Assembly: GCA_030428355.1 (NCBI GenBank)
Contig: JAUIBL010000008.1
Coordinates: forward strand, 1-64,000
Reading direction: 5' to 3'
Source: Alphaproteobacteria bacterium
GTDB taxonomy: Bacteria; Pseudomonadota; Alphaproteobacteria; Rhodobacterales; Rhodobacteraceae
Length of the DNA stretch: 64,000 bases
Below are positions 9,413 through 19,100 of this stretch, in pieces; positions within the stretch are counted from its first letter, which is position 1, and each line of letters opens with the position of its first letter. The notes under the pieces are model-generated. The model searched no databases and was not told the origin of the DNA. It saw nothing but the letters and a program-made list of their open reading frames with translations. A program made the translations under genes and the position numbers.

Positions 9413-11824
9413 ATGCAGACATCGCACTCCTCGGAAGAGAGCCCGGACAGACATGCGTTGCATGCGTCCTATGCAGCGCAGGGTATTCCGCAGAATGACG
9501 AAATGCTGCTGCCCGACGGGACGATCAAACCCGTCTGGCAGCCGTTTTTCGAACATCTGAGCCGACTATCGCCGCAGGATCTCAGTCTGCGTTTTTCGCG
9601 GGGCGATCAATACCTGCGCGATGCGGGTGTGCTGTTCCGGCAATATGATGAAACGTTGTCGACCGAACGCGAATGGCCGCTCAGCCATATTCCGGTGATC
9701 ATTGGGGAAGACGAATGGCAGACGATTTCCGAAGGATTGATCGAAAGGGCTGATCTGCTCGAGTACATCCTGCGTGATTTCTATGGCGACAATGAACTGG
9801 TCTCATCAGGCCAGTTGCCGGCAAAGCTTCTCAGCCAGAACCCGGCCTGGTTGCGACCCATGGTGGGGGTCGGAAAGCAGGGCAGCCATTTGATCAACAC
9901 GATCTCGTTTGAAATCGGACGTGGCCCCGATGGGAACTGGTGGGTGATCAGCGATCTCATCGAAGCGCCGTCGACCGCCGGATTCGCCATTGAAAACCGG
10001 ATTGCGATGGGTCGGGTGTTCCCCAACTTTTTCGCCGGAGCAAATGTTCACCGTCTTGCTGGCTTTTTTCAGGAGTTCCAACAACGGCTGATGTATCTCA
10101 AAGGCCGGGACGACGGTGAGGTTGCCTTGCTGTCGCCGGGCACGATGAACCAGAACTATGCCGAACACTCCTACATGGCGCGGTATCTCGGGTTGTTGCT
10201 GGTCGAAGGCGAAGACCTGATCGTGCAGGACGGAAAAGCCATGGTACGCACTGTGGCCGGGCTGAAGCCGGTCAGTCTGCTGTGGAACCGCTTGCCGAGC
10301 ACCATGTTCGATCCATTGGAATTGGATACGTCTTCGATGCTTGGCGCTGCAGGCTTGGTTCAGGCCATCCGCAGCGGTGCACTGAAAACGGTGAACATGG
10401 TGGGCGCCGGCGTTCTTGAGACGCGTGCATTGATGGCGTTTTTCCCGAAGATCGCGCAATCTCATCTGGGGAAGGGACTTGCCTTGCCGAATATCGCGAC
10501 GTGGTGGTGCGGGCAGGACGTTCAGCGCGACCATGTGATCGCCAACAGAGCGCGGATGATGGTGGGTGACGCCTTTTCGACCGTGCCGCTGATGTCGGAT
10601 CACCGAACAACCGCGTTCGATGATCTGGCCGACGATTCAAAAGCGCAGCGGTTGACAGAGCTTCTGAACACCAATGGGCAAAATCTGGTAGGCCAAGAGG
10701 CAGTGACACTGTCGACCACACCGGTCTGGGAAAACGGCAAGTTGGTTGCGCGGCCCATGTGTATCCGAATTTCGATGGGTCGTACCGCAAACGGTTGGGC
10801 CGTCATGCCGGGTGGGTATGCGCGGATCAGCGCGGGCAATGATGCCAAGGCTCTGGCCATGCAGCGCGGCGGCAAGGTGGCGGATGTCTGGGTCACCAGC
10901 CCTAGGCGGGTCGACACACCGACGCTTTTGTCCCTGTCGAAAAACACGGTGACACGCAGCCTGACTCATGCGCTCCTGCCAAGTCGGGCGGCGGACAACT
11001 TGTTTTGGTTGGGCCGTTATGTGGAACGGGCGGAACAGAACATGCGCTACTTCCGGGCATACTTTGCGCGGATTTGCGACGGTGCCGACCACAGTGACAC
11101 GATGCCTTCGTTTATGCGTGATCACCTGATGGCCGGGGTTGCCCCGGATGCCAACGCCATTGCTGCCCGGTTTGGTGAACCTCTGAGCCTGGCGCTGCAA
11201 TCGGCGTCGCGCATCAGTGACCGGTTTTCGCCGGACGGCATGATGGCACTACGGGGGCTGGTCAGCGACGCAAAAGCGCTGGATGGCCAGACCGTTCCTC
11301 TGGAAGACATCCCGATCCAGATCAGTCGCTTGTTGCGACAGATCACCGGCTTTGCCGGGCTCGTGCATGAAAACATGTACCGGTCTGATGGATGGCGCTT
11401 TCTGAGCATCGGAATTTCGCTCGAACGTGCCGCGAATATGTGTGATCTGCTGGCCGCCTGTCTGACCGATGAAACCTATAGCGGGGCGCTCGATCTTGCT
11501 CTGGAGATCGGTGACAGTGTCGTGTCACACCGCAGCCGATTCCAGATTGCCGCGACGGCAGAGTCGGTGATCGACTTGCTTGCACTCGATCCTCAGAACC
11601 CGCGCTCCGTGCGCTATCACGTCAGGCGCAGCAAAGAGCAGATCGACCATTTGCCTGATCAGCAGGACGGACATCTCATGAGCCCCGTCGCGCGGCAGAT
11701 TCTCTTGCTTGAAACGCAATTGGCGACACGCGAACCCTCGCAGATTTCTCCAAAGGACCTTTTGCAGATCCGAAAAGACATCTGGGCCATTTCCGACACG
11801 CTCAACGCCAATCATCTGGCCTGA
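9413..11824 (+). CDS. Circularly permuted ATP-grasp / alpha-E fusion protein
   Basis: An 803-residue soluble protein. Residues 1 to about 500 match the circularly permuted type-2 ATP-grasp family (COG2308-like): LSPGTMNQNYAEHSYMARYLG, LVEGEDLIVQDG, and PNIATWWCGQ. From about residue 528 (DNLFWLGRYVERAEQNMRYFRAYF) to the end is the all-helical alpha-E (DUF403) domain. In many bacteria these are two adjacent genes; here they are one. ATP-grasp enzymes join a carboxylate to an amine using ATP, so an amide or peptide ligase is likely, with alpha-E as an accessory domain. It begins 3 bp after the previous stop and ends 3 bp before the next start, so it is co-transcribed with both transglutaminase genes. 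Confidence 0.88.
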   Translation: MQTSHSSEESPDRHALHASYAAQGIPQNDEMLLPDGTIKPVWQPFFEHLSRLSPQDLSLRFSRGDQYLRDAGVLFRQYDETLSTEREWPLSHIPVIIGEDEWQTISEGLIERADLLEYILRDFYGDNELVSSGQLPAKLLSQNPAWLRPMVGVGKQGSHLINTISFEIGRGPDGNWWVISDLIEAPSTAGFAIENRIAMGRVFPNFFAGANVHRLAGFFQEFQQRLMYLKGRDDGEVALLSPGTMNQNYAEHSYMARYLGLLLVEGEDLIVQDGKAMVRTVAGLKPVSLLWNRLPSTMFDPLELDTSSMLGAAGLVQAIRSGALKTVNMVGAGVLETRALMAFFPKIAQSHLGKGLALPNIATWWCGQDVQRDHVIANRARMMVGDAFSTVPLMSDHRTTAFDDLADDSKAQRLTELLNTNGQNLVGQEAVTLSTTPVWENGKLVARPMCIRISMGRTANGWAVMPGGYARISAGNDAKALAMQRGGKVADVWVTSPRRVDTPTLLSLSKNTVTRSLTHALLPSRAADNLFWLGRYVERAEQNMRYFRAYFARICDGADHSDTMPSFMRDHLMAGVAPDANAIAARFGEPLSLALQSASRISDRFSPDGMMALRGLVSDAKALDGQTVPLEDIPIQISRLLRQITGFAGLVHENMYRSDGWRFLSIGISLERAANMCDLLAACLTDETYSGALDLALEIGDSVVSHRSRFQIAATAESVIDLLALDPQNPRSVRYHVRRSKEQIDHLPDQQDGHLMSPVARQILLLETQLATREPSQISPKDLLQIRKDIWAISDTLNANHLA

Positions 11825-11827
11825 CCC

Positions 11828-12706
11828 ATGATCTACAGCATCCGACTGCGCATTGCGCACTTCTATGATCAACCCGCAGCAAACAGCCGTCATGCAATCC
11901 GTGTTCTGCCTCGGACGTTGACGGGGCGACAAAACCTCAAGACGCATTTGCTGCAGATCTTTCCAGAGCCCCAATCACGGTCGGACACAATTGATTTCTT
12001 CGGAAACACCGTGACCTCGTGTACACATCGCGAGCGGCACGATGAGATGTCCATTCGGTTGTCCTGTCATGTCGAGATGCATGCGACAGCGCCCTGGTTC
12101 GATCTGTCGCCGGATGTCTCGCATCTGCGCGCCCTGTGTGACGGGCTTACCGATCTTGGCCCTCAGTCGCCATTGCATTTTCTGGGGCCAAGCCCACGTC
12201 TGCCGCCGAACCGGGACATCAGCGAGTTTGCCCATGACCTGTTCGACCCAAACTCAAGCACTGCCGAGAATGTCATCCGCATCGGGGCCGGTCTGCACGA
12301 CGCAATGACCTTTGACGCAACGGCGACAACCGTCGATACGGATGCTGCCGACGCATTCCGGTTGCGGCGCGGGGTCTGTCAGGACTTCACACATATCATG
12401 ATCTTGGGCCTGCATGTTCTTGGGATCCCGGCAGGCTATGTCAGCGGCTATTTGCGCACGCTTCCTCCGCCGGGGGGGACCAAGCTCGAAGGTGTTGATG
12501 CGATGCATGCTTGGGTGCGGGCATGGTGTGGTCCCGATCAAGGGTGGATCGAATACGACCCCACCAATGCCACCTTGGTCAGCACGGACCATATCGTGGC
12601 CGGTTATGGCCGCGACTATTCCGACGTGTCGCCGGTGCGCGGCTATCTTAGGTCGTCAGGTGGTCAGAAGAACACCCAGGCCGTGGACGTGGCGATTGTC
12701 GACTAG
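11828..12706 (+). CDS. Transglutaminase-like protease family protein
   Basis: A 292-residue protein with the Bact_transglu_N domain (about 1-85, IRLRIAHFYDQPA) and a transglutaminase core with triad Cys184 (RRGVCQDFTH), His227 (DAMHAWVRAW) and Asp244 (EYDPTNA). Such proteins usually act as peptidases or amidases rather than true transglutaminases. There is no signal peptide, so it acts in the cytoplasm. It is the third gene of the operon with the DUF2126 fusion and the ATP-grasp/alpha-E protein, which fits a linked synthesis-and-trimming pathway for an unknown peptide. The coding frame ends 49 bp before the convergent rhaK stop. Confidence 0.88.
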   Translation: MIYSIRLRIAHFYDQPAANSRHAIRVLPRTLTGRQNLKTHLLQIFPEPQSRSDTIDFFGNTVTSCTHRERHDEMSIRLSCHVEMHATAPWFDLSPDVSHLRALCDGLTDLGPQSPLHFLGPSPRLPPNRDISEFAHDLFDPNSSTAENVIRIGAGLHDAMTFDATATTVDTDAADAFRLRRGVCQDFTHIMILGLHVLGIPAGYVSGYLRTLPPPGGTKLEGVDAMHAWVRAWCGPDQGWIEYDPTNATLVSTDHIVAGYGRDYSDVSPVRGYLRSSGGQKNTQAVDVAIVD

Positions 12707-12755
12707 GCTGGGCTGTGTCGTACCAGAGCCGTTCAGGAGTAGTTTCACGCACCGC

Positions 12756-14138
12756 TCAAGAAGGCGTCACAGCGGCATTCCACTCTGATACATAGGCGGC
12801 AAAAAGTATGTCGGCCTTTTCTAAAGCACCCGTCGGATGCGGTGCCCGTTTTTCCAGTTCCTCGGTCGTCGCGACCAGCAGGGTTGCGCCTGCGCTGGTT
12901 CCCGTCGCGCTGTCGGTCGGGATCACAGGCGATGCTGACGCCGCTCCGAGCATCGTGAGGTAGTGTGTGTTCCGGGCAAACGGGCCTTCGACAATGACCG
13001 GGCCTTCGTGTCCGATCAGCTTGAGACAGTGCGCCGTGACCAATGCCAGATAAAAGCTGACCGCAGCATTTCGCTGTCCCGACCCTTGGGGCGGCTCCTC
13101 TCCAATCCAGCGCGAAGCCATCCCCGCGAATGGGCCGGTTTCCGGCAGAACCGCCGGCAAGAGCATCGTGCGCTGTGTCAGGACCTCGTGTATTTCCGTG
13201 TCGTTCGGGCATGCACTTGAGCCTGCAAGCAGAAGATCGTGTTCCCGTCCTCCCATGAAGCGCGCCGACGGCACGGCGTTACCAAAGGCGTTGACGTTCA
13301 CAAGTGTGTCGCGAGCGGGGTCCAGTGTCACGGGCTTGCCGCCGACGGTCATTGCGATCACCCATGTCCCTGTCGAAACCACGCTGAACGGAGGGTCACG
13401 CTTTATGAGGTGTGACAGCAGCGATGCGTTGGAATCGTGGATGCCGCAAAGCACGGGCGTACTTGCAGACAGGCCGGTGCGCCGGGCGATTTCGGCTGTG
13501 ATGGTGCCCAGAACGTCGCCGGGCTTGCGCGGTGGCGCAATCCGGTCCGCGATGCCAAGGGCCTCGGGCAGGGAAGAAAAGCAGCGCTCATACGGGTTCC
13601 AGAGGTCCGTGTGACACCCGAGCGAGGTGACGTCAGTTGCCAGGATACCTGTCAGACGATGCGCCCAGAATTGTGGATAGGTTACGACATGCGCGACGCG
13701 GTCAAGAAGCGTTGGATCGGTCAGAAACTGCCAGTGGAGTTGTGCGCCAAGGTTGAGACCCATCGACAGACGGGGGGACCCGGTCTCTGCGAATGGCGGC
13801 CGGATCGCGTCATAGGCCTCTGCGCACGCGTCTGGCCCCGTATGTTCATAGTCCAGAACCGGTGCAGCGAGCGACCCATCCTCGGCCAGCAACGCAGCGG
13901 CTGCTCCATGTGTTGTGATCGTGATCGCGGTCAGCCCATGTTCGGCGTGAAAGCGCGTCAGACCGTCAAGGATGAACTCCCAATGATCGTTGACGTCGAA
14001 ATGCGGATAGGGCGGACCGGGCAGGACCGTGTTGGGCCGCGTAACAACGGCGATTTCCGAGAGATCCGACCGGCGCACGACCGCAAGCTTGGCGTTGGTC
14101 TTGCCGATGTCGATGACGGCTACTTGTTCGCCGGTCAT
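12756..14138 (-). CDS. rhaK: L-rhamnulose kinase, FGGY family
   Basis: A 460-residue sugar kinase of the FGGY/ASKHA fold. The N-terminal phosphate-binding motif [15 protein letters not shown] and the second-domain motif [12 protein letters not shown] are visible. It phosphorylates L-rhamnulose with ATP in the cytoplasm. The assignment rests mainly on context: it is last in the order rhaR-S-T-P-Q-U-K, the same as in Rhizobium leguminosarum. There the kinase has been reported to be needed also for activity of the rhamnose ABC transporter. Start ATG 14136-14138 overlaps the rhaU stop as ATGA, so translation is probably coupled. Confidence 0.88.
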   Translation of the reverse strand: MTGEQVAVIDIGKTNAKLAVVRRSDLSEIAVVTRPNTVLPGPPYPHFDVNDHWEFILDGLTRFHAEHGLTAITITTHGAAAALLAEDGSLAAPVLDYEHTGPDACAEAYDAIRPPFAETGSPRLSMGLNLGAQLHWQFLTDPTLLDRVAHVVTYPQFWAHRLTGILATDVTSLGCHTDLWNPYERCFSSLPEALGIADRIAPPRKPGDVLGTITAEIARRTGLSASTPVLCGIHDSNASLLSHLIKRDPPFSVVSTGTWVIAMTVGGKPVTLDPARDTLVNVNAFGNAVPSARFMGGREHDLLLAGSSACPNDTEIHEVLTQRTMLLPAVLPETGPFAGMASRWIGEEPPQGSGQRNAAVSFYLALVTAHCLKLIGHEGPVIVEGPFARNTHYLTMLGAASASPVIPTDSATGTSAGATLLVATTEELEKRAPHPTGALEKADILFAAYVSEWNAAVTPS

Positions 14139-14449
14139 GGCATATGAAAGACTGGGGTGAGAGGCACGGCAACCGGTTCGTTGTCCTCATGTGTTTCCAT
14201 GATGTCGGCCATGTGGGCCCACCATTTCTGCATGATCTCGTGGGAGGGTAGGTCGTCCATCTTGTGATCATCCGTGCGCCAGAGGACACCGAACAGGATG
14301 TTTGTCTCTTCATCGAGGTGAATGGAATAGTCCGACACTCCGGCGGTCTTCAGAAGCGCCAGGAGGTCGGGCCAAATCTCGTCATGGCGCTTTTTGTACT
14401 CTGCCTTTGCCCCGGGATTGAGGTGCATTTTGAACGCGTACTTTTCCAT
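14135..14449 (-). CDS. rhaU: L-rhamnose mutarotase
   Basis: A 104-residue enzyme of the RhaM/RhaU family (dimeric alpha-beta barrel). It interconverts alpha and beta anomers of L-rhamnose so that transport and isomerisation run at full speed. Seen directly: the N-terminal [22 protein letters not shown] with its conserved His, Tyr and Arg-His, and the C-terminal pattern [12 protein letters not shown]. Its length equals that of the family. It lies between the second permease gene and rhaK, with a 16 bp gap on one side and an ATGA overlap on the other. Confidence 0.92.
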   Translation of the reverse strand: MEKYAFKMHLNPGAKAEYKKRHDEIWPDLLALLKTAGVSDYSIHLDEETNILFGVLWRTDDHKMDDLPSHEIMQKWWAHMADIMETHEDNEPVAVPLTPVFHMP

Positions 14450-14465
14450 CTGTCTGTCTCCTGCC

Positions 14466-15467
14466 CTACCGCTTTGCAGCCTGAAGACGCCACGTCTGCC
14501 AAAGGCGCGGCAAGGCGATGACGCCGATAAGAAGCGCCCCGATCACGATGGACATCACGATGCCGGGCACGTTCAAAAGGCCAAGTCCGAACGTCACCAG
14601 CCCCATCACGAATGCGGCGATCACCACGCCCGGGGTGGAGCCAGACCCACCGAGGATGTTGACACCTCCAAGAACGACCATCGTGACAATCTCCAGTTCC
14701 CATCCCACAGCGATTGACGGACGTGTCGAGGCCAGCCGCGAGGTCAGGCAGATGGCGGCCACACCGGACATCAGCCCTGTCAGCAGGAAAAGAATGAACT
14801 TCACGCGGGCGACCCGGATCCCCGAGAACTCTGCACCGACGGGATTGTTGCCGATGGCATAGACTGCACGCCCGAAGTTGGTCTTGTGAAGGAGAACGTA
14901 ATAGATGATCGCAAGACAGGCGAAGAGCACGAATTCAAAGGAGATCACCCAGAAGACATAGCCCTGCCCGAAAAACGCAAAGTCAGACGGGTATCCGCGA
15001 TAGGCCTGATCGCCCAGAACGATGTAACTGATCCCGCGGAAAAGGCTCATCGTGCCGATGGTGACGACAATCGACGGCAGGCCCATGCGCGTGACGAGAA
15101 CGCCGTTGAACGCGCCGCACAGAAGGCCCACCCCAAGTCCGATGAGCACCAGTCCCGGTGTGCCCACCCCGACCTGAACCGCGGCTCCCATTGCTGTCGA
15201 GGCCAGCGCGATGATCGAGGCCACGGAGAGGTCGATTTCGCCCGCGATGATCAGAAGCGCCATCGCGAAGGCGATCATCGCCTTTTCCGTGAAGTTGAAC
15301 GTCATGTCGCTGAGGTTCCAGACGTTCAGGAAATAGGGTGAGGTAAAGCTGTTCACGACGAAGATCGCTATGGCGACTGCCAGAAGCAGGGTTTCCCAGC
15401 TTTTCAGGCGCCGATCCAGCGGTGAACGCAGGCGATCGGGAATGGAGGAGCGGGGTGTCTCGGTCAT
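14466..15467 (-). CDS. rhaQ: Rhamnose ABC transporter permease, second subunit
   Basis: A 333-residue integral inner-membrane protein with about eight to ten hydrophobic segments, of the AraH/RbsC permease type (PF02653). Family signatures visible: [16 protein letters not shown] in the third segment region and [19 protein letters not shown], the latter the coupling loop that contacts the ATPase. It forms the transmembrane channel together with RhaP. Its ATG overlaps the rhaP stop as ATGA, as expected for subunits made in equal amounts. P and Q are assigned by gene order only; substrate specificity follows from the rha cluster. Confidence 0.88.
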   Translation of the reverse strand: MTETPRSSIPDRLRSPLDRRLKSWETLLLAVAIAIFVVNSFTSPYFLNVWNLSDMTFNFTEKAMIAFAMALLIIAGEIDLSVASIIALASTAMGAAVQVGVGTPGLVLIGLGVGLLCGAFNGVLVTRMGLPSIVVTIGTMSLFRGISYIVLGDQAYRGYPSDFAFFGQGYVFWVISFEFVLFACLAIIYYVLLHKTNFGRAVYAIGNNPVGAEFSGIRVARVKFILFLLTGLMSGVAAICLTSRLASTRPSIAVGWELEIVTMVVLGGVNILGGSGSTPGVVIAAFVMGLVTFGLGLLNVPGIVMSIVIGALLIGVIALPRLWQTWRLQAAKR

Positions 15468-16447
15468 GTCGCGTGCTCCGCACGTTTAAGGATGATCCGG
15501 CCCTTGTCGCGATTGGCCTGGGCGTTGAGGGCGACCGCGATGATGATCGCGCTGCCCGAAATCGCCAGTTGCCAGAACGGCGAGATGTTCACGACGGGCA
15601 GCGCATTGCTGATGATGCCAAGGAACAGCGACCCCAGCATCGCGCCGACAACCGTGCCGATGCCGCCCATGATGGCAACGCCCCCGATGACGCAGGCTGC
15701 CACGACATTCAGCTCGAACCCGCCGGCCAGATCGACGAACGCAACGGCAAACCGCGACACCCAGAGATAGCCCGTAAGCCCTGCCAAAGCACCGGAAATG
15801 GTGAAGGCCCAGAATTGCGTCTTGCCCACGTCGATCCCGGCATAGGTGGCGGCGTGAGGATTGCCGCCGGCGGCATAGAAAGCGCGGCCCAGCGTTGTCC
15901 GCGACATCAAGAGCGTGAAGAAGATGACGGCGGCGATGGCGATCCAACTCATCAGCGGCAGGCCAATAAGCTCGGTCCGTGGAAAGGCCTTGAAGGTGTC
16001 GCTGAATTCGTGGCTGTTGACCCATTTGCCGTCGGAAAGAAGGAAGATCGTGCCGCGAAAGATCGTCATGGTTCCAAGGGTCACGACGATGGGTGGAATG
16101 GCAAGCTTCCAGACGAGGACGCCGTTGATCATGCCAAGAAGGGCCCCGAACCCGATGGATATGACAATGATCACGGGCACGGGCAGTTCCGGCATCGCAA
16201 CATTGATCATGGCGACGACCATGCCGGTCAGGGCGAGGTTCGCCGCGACGCTCAGATCGATGCAGCGGGTCAGGATCACGATCATCTGACCGATGGCCAG
16301 CAGGATCAGAGGGGCAGTGTCGTTGAACACATTTACCAGGTTCGACGGCGCGATGAAGGCAGGGAACCGCGAGGCGATGATCCCAAGAAGCAGGATGATC
16401 GCTCCGGTGAGGAGCATTTCGCGCGACATGAGGACGTGCTTTGACAT
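15464..16447 (-). CDS. rhaP: Rhamnose ABC transporter permease, first subunit
   Basis: A 327-residue RbsC/AraH-type permease of the inner membrane. Signatures include TRCIDLSVAANLALTGM and GGVAIMGGIGTVVGAMLGS, homologous to the corresponding motifs of its partner RhaQ but otherwise divergent from it. It has about eight membrane segments and no cleavable signal. ATG 16445-16447 has a strong AGGAGG immediately upstream. It is separated by 11 bp from the rhaT stop and overlaps rhaQ by four bases. It is part of the seven-gene rhamnose uptake and activation operon. Confidence 0.88.
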   Translation of the reverse strand: MSKHVLMSREMLLTGAIILLLGIIASRFPAFIAPSNLVNVFNDTAPLILLAIGQMIVILTRCIDLSVAANLALTGMVVAMINVAMPELPVPVIIVISIGFGALLGMINGVLVWKLAIPPIVVTLGTMTIFRGTIFLLSDGKWVNSHEFSDTFKAFPRTELIGLPLMSWIAIAAVIFFTLLMSRTTLGRAFYAAGGNPHAATYAGIDVGKTQFWAFTISGALAGLTGYLWVSRFAVAFVDLAGGFELNVVAACVIGGVAIMGGIGTVVGAMLGSLFLGIISNALPVVNISPFWQLAISGSAIIIAVALNAQANRDKGRIILKRAEHAT

Positions 16448-16458
16448 GGGTGCCTCCT

Positions 16459-17991
16459 TCAGATCCCCGCCGCGTGGCGTACCAGTGACTCGGGCGTAAT
16501 CTGGTCGCCCGAAAGCTCTGCTGCAATCCGCCCCTCTCGCATGACGATCACCCGGTCCGACATGCCCATGATCTCGGGGATTTCCGAGCTGACCATGATG
16601 ACGGCCAGACCCTGAGCGGCCAGCTCTGCCATGAATTCGTGAACAGCGGCCTTGGAGCCGATATCGATGCCTTTGGTCGGCTCATCGAGGATGATGACCT
16701 TGGGTTGCGTGGCCAGCCATTTGGCGATGACGACCTTCTGCTGGTTGCCGCCCGACAGGTTGCCGACATCGGTATCAAGCGAAGCCGCGCGAAGGTCGAG
16801 GCGTTCGGTGTATTCGCGGGCCAGTTTGAACTCTTCGGCCAACCTCAGGAAACCGTTGCGCGAGGTGCGCCCCAGCGACGGAAGCGTCACGTTCTGGAAG
16901 ATCGGGAGCGCGGTGATCGCGCCCTGCTTGCCGCGATCCTCGGGGACATAGACGATGCCATTCGCAACGGCGTCGGCCGGGGATCGGATCACGACCTTTT
17001 CGCCATCGATACGCAATGTGCCAGAGGCAGGTTGGGTGATCCCGAAGAGCGACTGCATGAATTCGGAACGGCCCGCACCGACAAGGCCGTAAAAGCCCAG
17101 AATTTCTCCTCGGTGGAGCGTGAAATCGATGTCCGCGAATTCGGTCGGATGCTCGTATCCTTCGACCACCAGAATCTCGTCGCCGACATTGTGGTCACGT
17201 TCGGGAAAAATTTGGCTGACATCCCTACCGACCATCATCTTGACGAGTTCGCCCTCGGACACGTCTGCGATGGACCCGGTGCCGACAAGCGCTCCATCGC
17301 GGAAGACCGTGTAGTGGTCCGCGATGCGGAAGATCTCGTCGAACTTGTGGCTGATGAAGAGGATCGCTTTGCCCTGGTCCTTGAGTTCTTCGACAAGGAC
17401 GTAAAGCTCCTCGATCTCCTTCTGGCTGAGGGCTGCGGTCGGCTCGTCCATGATCACGACCCGCGCGTCGATCGACAGCGCGCGAGCGATGGCCACGAGG
17501 TGCTTGTTCGCAATCCCGAGGTCTTTGAGCCGTGTGTGTGGGTCGATCTGAGCGCCGATGCTCACGAGGATGGCACGGGCCTTTTCGATCATCTCTGCGG
17601 TATCGATCAAGCCGAACCGCCCTCGCGGGGCGTGGCCCAGAAAGATGTTCTCGGCGACGGACAGCTCGTCGAAGAGAACCGTTTCCTGATGGATTGCGGT
17701 GACGCCAGCATCCCCTGCCGCCTGCGAATTCGGAAATCGGCAGGGTGCGCCGTCAATCTCGATCTCGCCACCATCCGGCTGATAGATGCCCGTCAGAATC
17801 TTGACGACTGTCGATTTGCCTGCCCCGTTCTCGCCAACCAACGCGGTGACTTTGCCGGGAAACAGCACAAGCGACACCTCGGACAAGGCTGTGACACCGG
17901 GGAAGGTTTTCGTCACCCGGTTCAATGCCAGAACCGGCGTTTCGGTCTCTGCTCCGAGGAGATCGGATTTCTGATCGGGGTGCATCAACAT
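16459..17991 (-). CDS. rhaT: Rhamnose ABC transporter ATPase, duplicated domain
   Basis: A 510-residue sugar-importer ATPase with two ABC domains in tandem, the layout of RbsA/XylG/MglA. Domain 1 has Walker A GENGAGKSTVVKIL and Walker B VVIMDEPTAALS. Domain 2 has the degenerate P-loop typical of the family (GLVGAGRSEFMQS), signature LSGGNQQKV and Walker B VIILDEPTKGID. It powers import by the RhaPQ channel from the cytoplasmic side. Two ATGs two codons apart (17991 and 17985) are possible starts; neither has a clear ribosome site. A perfect hairpin lies between it and rhaS. Confidence 0.9.
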   Translation of the reverse strand: MLMHPDQKSDLLGAETETPVLALNRVTKTFPGVTALSEVSLVLFPGKVTALVGENGAGKSTVVKILTGIYQPDGGEIEIDGAPCRFPNSQAAGDAGVTAIHQETVLFDELSVAENIFLGHAPRGRFGLIDTAEMIEKARAILVSIGAQIDPHTRLKDLGIANKHLVAIARALSIDARVVIMDEPTAALSQKEIEELYVLVEELKDQGKAILFISHKFDEIFRIADHYTVFRDGALVGTGSIADVSEGELVKMMVGRDVSQIFPERDHNVGDEILVVEGYEHPTEFADIDFTLHRGEILGFYGLVGAGRSEFMQSLFGITQPASGTLRIDGEKVVIRSPADAVANGIVYVPEDRGKQGAITALPIFQNVTLPSLGRTSRNGFLRLAEEFKLAREYTERLDLRAASLDTDVGNLSGGNQQKVVIAKWLATQPKVIILDEPTKGIDIGSKAAVHEFMAELAAQGLAVIMVSSEIPEIMGMSDRVIVMREGRIAAELSGDQITPESLVRHAAGI

Positions 17992-18021
17992 GGATTTTGG
18001 GGCTGCCTTGCCGAAAAGGTG

Positions 18022-18047
18022 ACAGCGCAGCGCGAACGCTGCGCTGT
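18022..18047 (-). terminator. Intercistronic hairpin between rhaS and rhaT
   Basis: A perfect 11-bp stem, ACAGCGCAGCG (18022-18032) and CGCTGCGCTGT (18037-18047), with a 4-nt loop that reads UUCG in the rha transcript. It is in the 69-bp gap between the binding-protein gene and the ATPase gene. Downstream in the transcript is only a short T4 run (CACCTTTTCGG), so it is more likely a partial terminator or mRNA-stabilising structure that keeps RhaS more abundant than RhaT, as is common in ABC importer operons. Confidence 0.75.
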
Positions 18048-18060
18048 TCTTTGTCTGCGA

Positions 18061-19062
18061 TCAGAAGATGTCCTTGAACTGATCGATGTTGGACGCGTCG
18101 TACGTGAACGGATCCGACATCGCGGCCGTGTTCGTGTCGTCGAGCGTCACAGACCCCATGCGGCCTGTCGGGATTTCCGCACCCGGCTCTGCCGTTGCCG
18201 CACCCGAGGCGAGAGCGTGTGCGATCATCGTGGCGGAATAACCCAGATCGATGGGGTTCCAGATCGCAAAGCTCTTGGTGGCACCGGATTCCACGCAGCC
18301 CGCCATTTCAGACGGCAGGCCAAGACCGGTCACGTTGACCTGGCCGATCTTTCCAGCGTCGGAAACGGCTTGGCACGAGGCAAGAATGCCGACTGTGGTG
18401 GGTGCGATGATCGCCTTCAGGTCCGGATAAGACGCCATGAGGCCCTGCGCTTCGCGGTAGGACTTGTCCGACAGGTCGTCCCCATAGACGGTCGCAACGA
18501 GTTCGATACCCGGATAGTTCGGAAGAACCTCTTCAGCGGCCGCGATCCATGCGTTCTGGTTGGTGGCCGTGGCCGAAGCCGACAGGATCGCAACCTGGCC
18601 ACCATCCGGCATGTGATCGGCGGCAAGCTTGAGGATCGTGTTGCCGATCAGCGGCGTGGACGACGGGTTGAGGTGCATCTGGCGTCCCTCTTCGTTCACC
18701 CCGGAATCCCACGAGATGACGGTGATGCCGCGCTGCATTGCGCGCTGAAGGGCGGGGGACACCGCATCAGGGTCGTTGGCTGAGATCGCAATCGCATCGA
18801 CGCCCTGCGCGATCAGCGAGTTGATGACCTCGATCTGGCCTTCCGCAGTGGTGTCGGTCGGGCCGGTATAGATGATCTCGACGTTGCCCAGTTCGGCCGC
18901 CGCTTCCTCGGCGCCTTCAGCGGCGGCCTCGAAGAAGCCGATCCCAAGCGCCTTGACGACAAGTGCGATGCGCATGTTGTCCTGCGCCATTGCGCTGGTG
19001 CCCATAAGGCTGGCCGCGAGGCTCATGCCCGCCACCAGCGAGGTGAATGTCCGACGTTTCAT
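18061..19062 (-). CDS. rhaS: Periplasmic rhamnose-binding protein
   Basis: A 333-residue periplasmic sugar-binding protein (type I fold, RbsB-like). A clear signal peptide occupies residues 1-27 (MKRRTFTSLVAGMSLAASLM ... AMA, cleaved before Gln). The mature part shows IALVVKALGIGFFEAAAEGA, DAIAISANDPDAVSP and VISWDSGVN, typical ligand-hinge segments. The ATG at 19060-19062 follows GGGAGG; the five extra upstream codons lack support. It captures L-rhamnose and delivers it to RhaPQT. It sits directly after the regulator gene and before the ATPase gene. Confidence 0.9.
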   Translation of the reverse strand: MKRRTFTSLVAGMSLAASLMGTSAMAQDNMRIALVVKALGIGFFEAAAEGAEEAAAELGNVEIIYTGPTDTTAEGQIEVINSLIAQGVDAIAISANDPDAVSPALQRAMQRGITVISWDSGVNEEGRQMHLNPSSTPLIGNTILKLAADHMPDGGQVAILSASATATNQNAWIAAAEEVLPNYPGIELVATVYGDDLSDKSYREAQGLMASYPDLKAIIAPTTVGILASCQAVSDAGKIGQVNVTGLGLPSEMAGCVESGATKSFAIWNPIDLGYSATMIAHALASGAATAEPGAEIPTGRMGSVTLDDTNTAAMSDPFTYDASNIDQFKDIF

Positions 19063-19100
19063 GTAAAGTCCTCCCAAAGTAACTGTTGTACTTGGCCGAT

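Noticed and set aside
16639..18783. 714-codon plus-strand open frame opposite rhaT and rhaS
   Set aside because: It lies wholly antisense to two well-supported ABC transporter genes and shows no family motif; long antisense frames are expected in GC-rich coding DNA.
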